5,354 nucleotides of DNA, from contig JALWGG010000042.1 in assembly GCA_027013765.1 (NCBI GenBank), positions 1 through 5,354 of the forward strand. The letters run 5' to 3'. Each line of letters begins with the position of its first letter. The stretch's first letter is position 1. The position numbers and the translations under genes are program-made. Below are positions 4,079-5,354 of this stretch, one piece after another. Source of the stretch: Acidilobaceae archaeon (GTDB lineage Archaea > Thermoproteota > Thermoprotei_A > Sulfolobales > Acidilobaceae). The notes below the pieces were generated by a model. The model saw only the letters and a program-made list of their open reading frames with translations. It searched no databases and was not told the DNA's origin.

Positions 4079-4525
4079 ATGCAGGACTGCATGGTATTCG
4101 TGTTCGACATCGACGGTGTGCTACTTGACAGGGAGGGCGAATCTATTAGGAGTATAGGTGTGGAGGCGTTGAGGTGGGCGGTTGAGCATGGAGCCGTATA
4201 TATTATATCTGGCAGGAGTTCACGGGATAAGGGCTTCATCCTGGACCTACTCAAGTCCGTGGAAGTGCGGGTGGGTGGCATAGAGGATGTGTTGATGAGG
4301 GTTCCTGGAGATAGGAGGGGTGAGGTGGATGTTAAGAGGGAGTACCTGTTGGAGGTCCTATCAAGGGAGGGGTGCATACTAGAGGTACACGATGATAATC
4401 CTAGGGTGCTGGACGCCTCCAGGAGGATCGTTAAGGGCGGCCTAGTCCTACACTATGATAACACGTGTGAAGCCATTTACGGTAGAAGTATCATACCCGC
4501 CTGTAGTGGTGGAGGAGGCTCTTAA
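4079..4525 (+). CDS. HAD superfamily phosphatase resembling the T4 Pnkp 3'-phosphatase domain
   Basis: The 148-residue product has the four HAD motifs: FDIDGV with nucleophile Asp10 and acid/base Asp12, Ser44 in YIISGRSS, Lys86 in DVKREYL, and Asp105-Asp106 in HDDNPRVL. Beyond these, the order VxGDRR...VKRExL...DDxxxVxDxxRR resembles the phosphatase domain of T4 polynucleotide kinase/phosphatase, recalled as VSGRES, GDTRKDDVVKEE and DDRTQVVEMWR. That domain removes 3'-phosphates from RNA or DNA ends. There is no kinase domain, so it would be a free-standing phosphatase. Substrate is inference; a generic small-molecule HAD phosphatase is the alternative. The start is ATG 4079, though ATG 4091 would also keep all motifs. 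The Gly-rich tail (CSGGGGS) is encoded in the 35-bp overlap with the convergent Nudix gene. It is transcribed divergently from the ncs6-like gene. Confidence 0.82.
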   Translation: MQDCMVFVFDIDGVLLDREGESIRSIGVEALRWAVEHGAVYIISGRSSRDKGFILDLLKSVEVRVGGIEDVLMRVPGDRRGEVDVKREYLLEVLSREGCILEVHDDNPRVLDASRRIVKGGLVLHYDNTCEAIYGRSIIPACSGGGGS

Positions 4526-4970
4526 GGATCCTCAGTGTAACCCCCCAGAGGACTAGGCCCCTCCCAAGATACACTCCATGCACCATACCTCTGACGGGGT
4601 GCCTAACAGGACCTCCACCACCAGCTATATCGATAGGGATCCAGAAGGCCGCATCAACCTCCTCATCCCTAGGCATAGGGTCCAGCGGCCCCCTGGGCGA
4701 TGACAACACAACCATCACCTCAGCATCACGCCTCAGGGTATAGAATGGCCCTATAACATCCTCTACAGAGACCATGCCTGGATGGATCCATGCCTCCTCC
4801 CACGCCTCCCTCAACGCGGCATCAACCGCCTCCTCCCCACTCCTGACCCTGCCCCCGGGGAGGGCGATGTCGCATGCCCATGGACTATTAGAGGGGCACC
4901 TCTTCCTCACCACAAGGACCTTGCCTCCCCAGACTAGTGCTAAGACGGCACCCCTAACCCTAGCTGCCAT
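4491..4970 (-). CDS. Nudix hydrolase
   Basis: The 159-residue product is a single Nudix domain. The Nudix box runs from Gly40 to Ile62: GRVRSGE, seven residues, then REAWEEAWI. It supplies the metal-binding glutamates (REAWEE, Glu55, Glu58, Glu59), but the conserved Gly before the last hydrophobic residue is Trp61. The strand before the box (KVLVVRKRCPSNSPWACDIALPGG) is similar in layout to CoA or ADP-ribose pyrophosphatases, where an arginine-rich strand and LPGG precede the box. Such enzymes hydrolyse nucleoside diphosphates linked to another group; the substrate is not identifiable here. The C-terminal part is hydrophobic and amphipathic (YLGRGLVLWGVTLRILKSLL). ATG 4970 lies one base after the TAG of the upstream gene, so the two are likely co-translated. 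The 3' end overlaps the HAD gene by 35 bp on the opposite strand. Confidence 0.9.
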   Translation of the reverse strand: MAARVRGAVLALVWGGKVLVVRKRCPSNSPWACDIALPGGRVRSGEEAVDAALREAWEEAWIHPGMVSVEDVIGPFYTLRRDAEVMVVLSSPRGPLDPMPRDEEVDAAFWIPIDIAGGGGPVRHPVRGMVHGVYLGRGLVLWGVTLRILKSLLHHYRRV

Positions 4971-4971
4971 C

Positions 4972-5354
4972 CTAGACTCTACCCGTGTAGGAGTCTATAT
5001 CAACCTTTACACTACCCAGCTCTATATAGTCTGCCTCACCCTCATACCTTGTATACAGGCCTATAGTCCTTTTATGATAGTTGATCCTGTCAACCAGGGC
5101 CGGATAAGCCATGGACCCCCTACGTATCGATGCCAGGACACCCCTCTCCCACCCCAGGGGGAGGACCTTAGGAGAGGATGCAGTATGCCTCCTACCACTC
5201 TTCCTAGCAACAACAACCACGCCCTCCGGCCCCACCTCAGCATAGACTATGCCCTGGAGGCCCCCAACCTCTCCCGGGGGTATGGGCTTGCCCATGAATA
5301 TCGGAGCCCCATATATGGGGGGTTCGCCTACCTTGAAGCTCCTTACCCTACCCC
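4972..5354 (-). CDS. Conserved-looking protein of unknown function, N-terminus possibly beyond the window
   Basis: The frame is open from the right edge to TAG 4972-4974. I do not recognise a family. From ATG 5295 it would be 107 residues. The 19 codons before that ATG (including SFKVGEPPIYGAPIF) look equally protein-like and use the same codons (AGG, AAG, GTA, ATA), so the true start may lie outside. The sequence is rich in beta-forming residues: GIVYAEVGPEGVVVVARKSG, then a loop and basic segment, then YPALVDRINYHKRTIGLYTR and a short C-terminal strand pair. It has no signal peptide, membrane segment or metal site. A compact beta-barrel, perhaps nucleic-acid binding, is only a guess. A TATA-like ATATAT at 5311-5316 lies about 19 bp before ATG 5295, slightly too close for a leaderless promoter. 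The Nudix gene starts one base after the stop, which implies an operon. Confidence 0.72.
   Translation of the reverse strand, partial: GRVRSFKVGEPPIYGAPIFMGKPIPPGEVGGLQGIVYAEVGPEGVVVVARKSGRRHTASSPKVLPLGWERGVLASIRRGSMAYPALVDRINYHKRTIGLYTRYEGEADYIELGSVKVDIDSYTGRV

Noticed and set aside
1..5354. CRISPR arrays, insertion sequences, phage genes
   Set aside because: No regularly spaced repeats of suitable length, no transposase or integrase motif, and no terminal inverted repeats with target duplications were seen.

Overview
The window looks like chromosomal DNA of a hyperthermophilic crenarchaeon (Thermoproteota), probably of the Desulfurococcales type. The evidence is a ribosomal protein L13e gene, an archaeal box C/D guide RNA, an Ncs6/TtuA-type tRNA thiolase with zinc fingers at both ends, heavy use of AGG/AGA and ATA codons, frequent GTG starts, and very tight gene packing. 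The taxon is inferred from gene content; no database was searched.

Left part (1-663): the minus strand carries the N-terminal part of an ArsR-like winged-helix regulator that runs off the left edge. Overlapping its start in another frame is what looks like a dead P-loop ATPase fragment. A 55-residue basic protein of unknown function lies on the plus strand.

Middle (664-1742): about 1.1 kb without a convincing protein gene, but not empty. It holds five GTAC tetramers spaced 10, 10, 21 and 10 bp apart, a perfect 6-bp inverted repeat, and a textbook box C/D sRNA (1171-1242: boxes C, D', C' and D, two 12-nt guides, an 11-12 bp closing stem). A startless open frame with a TATA element inside it and an A+T-rich stretch follow.

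Right part of the minus strand (1880-3992): a compact co-directional cluster reads ncs6/ttuA-like tRNA 2-thiolation enzyme, L13e, SfsA, then tRNA-Glu(UUC). L13e and SfsA abut with no spacer, and the tRNA promoter appears to overlap the sfsA stop codon. tRNA-Glu(UUC) is a classic substrate of Ncs6-type U34 thiolases, so the cluster may hold an enzyme and one of its substrates.

Far right (3993-5354): an 86-bp divergent spacer separates the ncs6-like gene from a small plus-strand HAD phosphatase resembling the phosphatase half of T4 polynucleotide kinase/phosphatase. The HAD gene converges with, and overlaps by 35 bp, a Nudix hydrolase gene on the minus strand. The Nudix gene follows, one base after its stop, a conserved-looking protein of unknown function that enters from the right edge.
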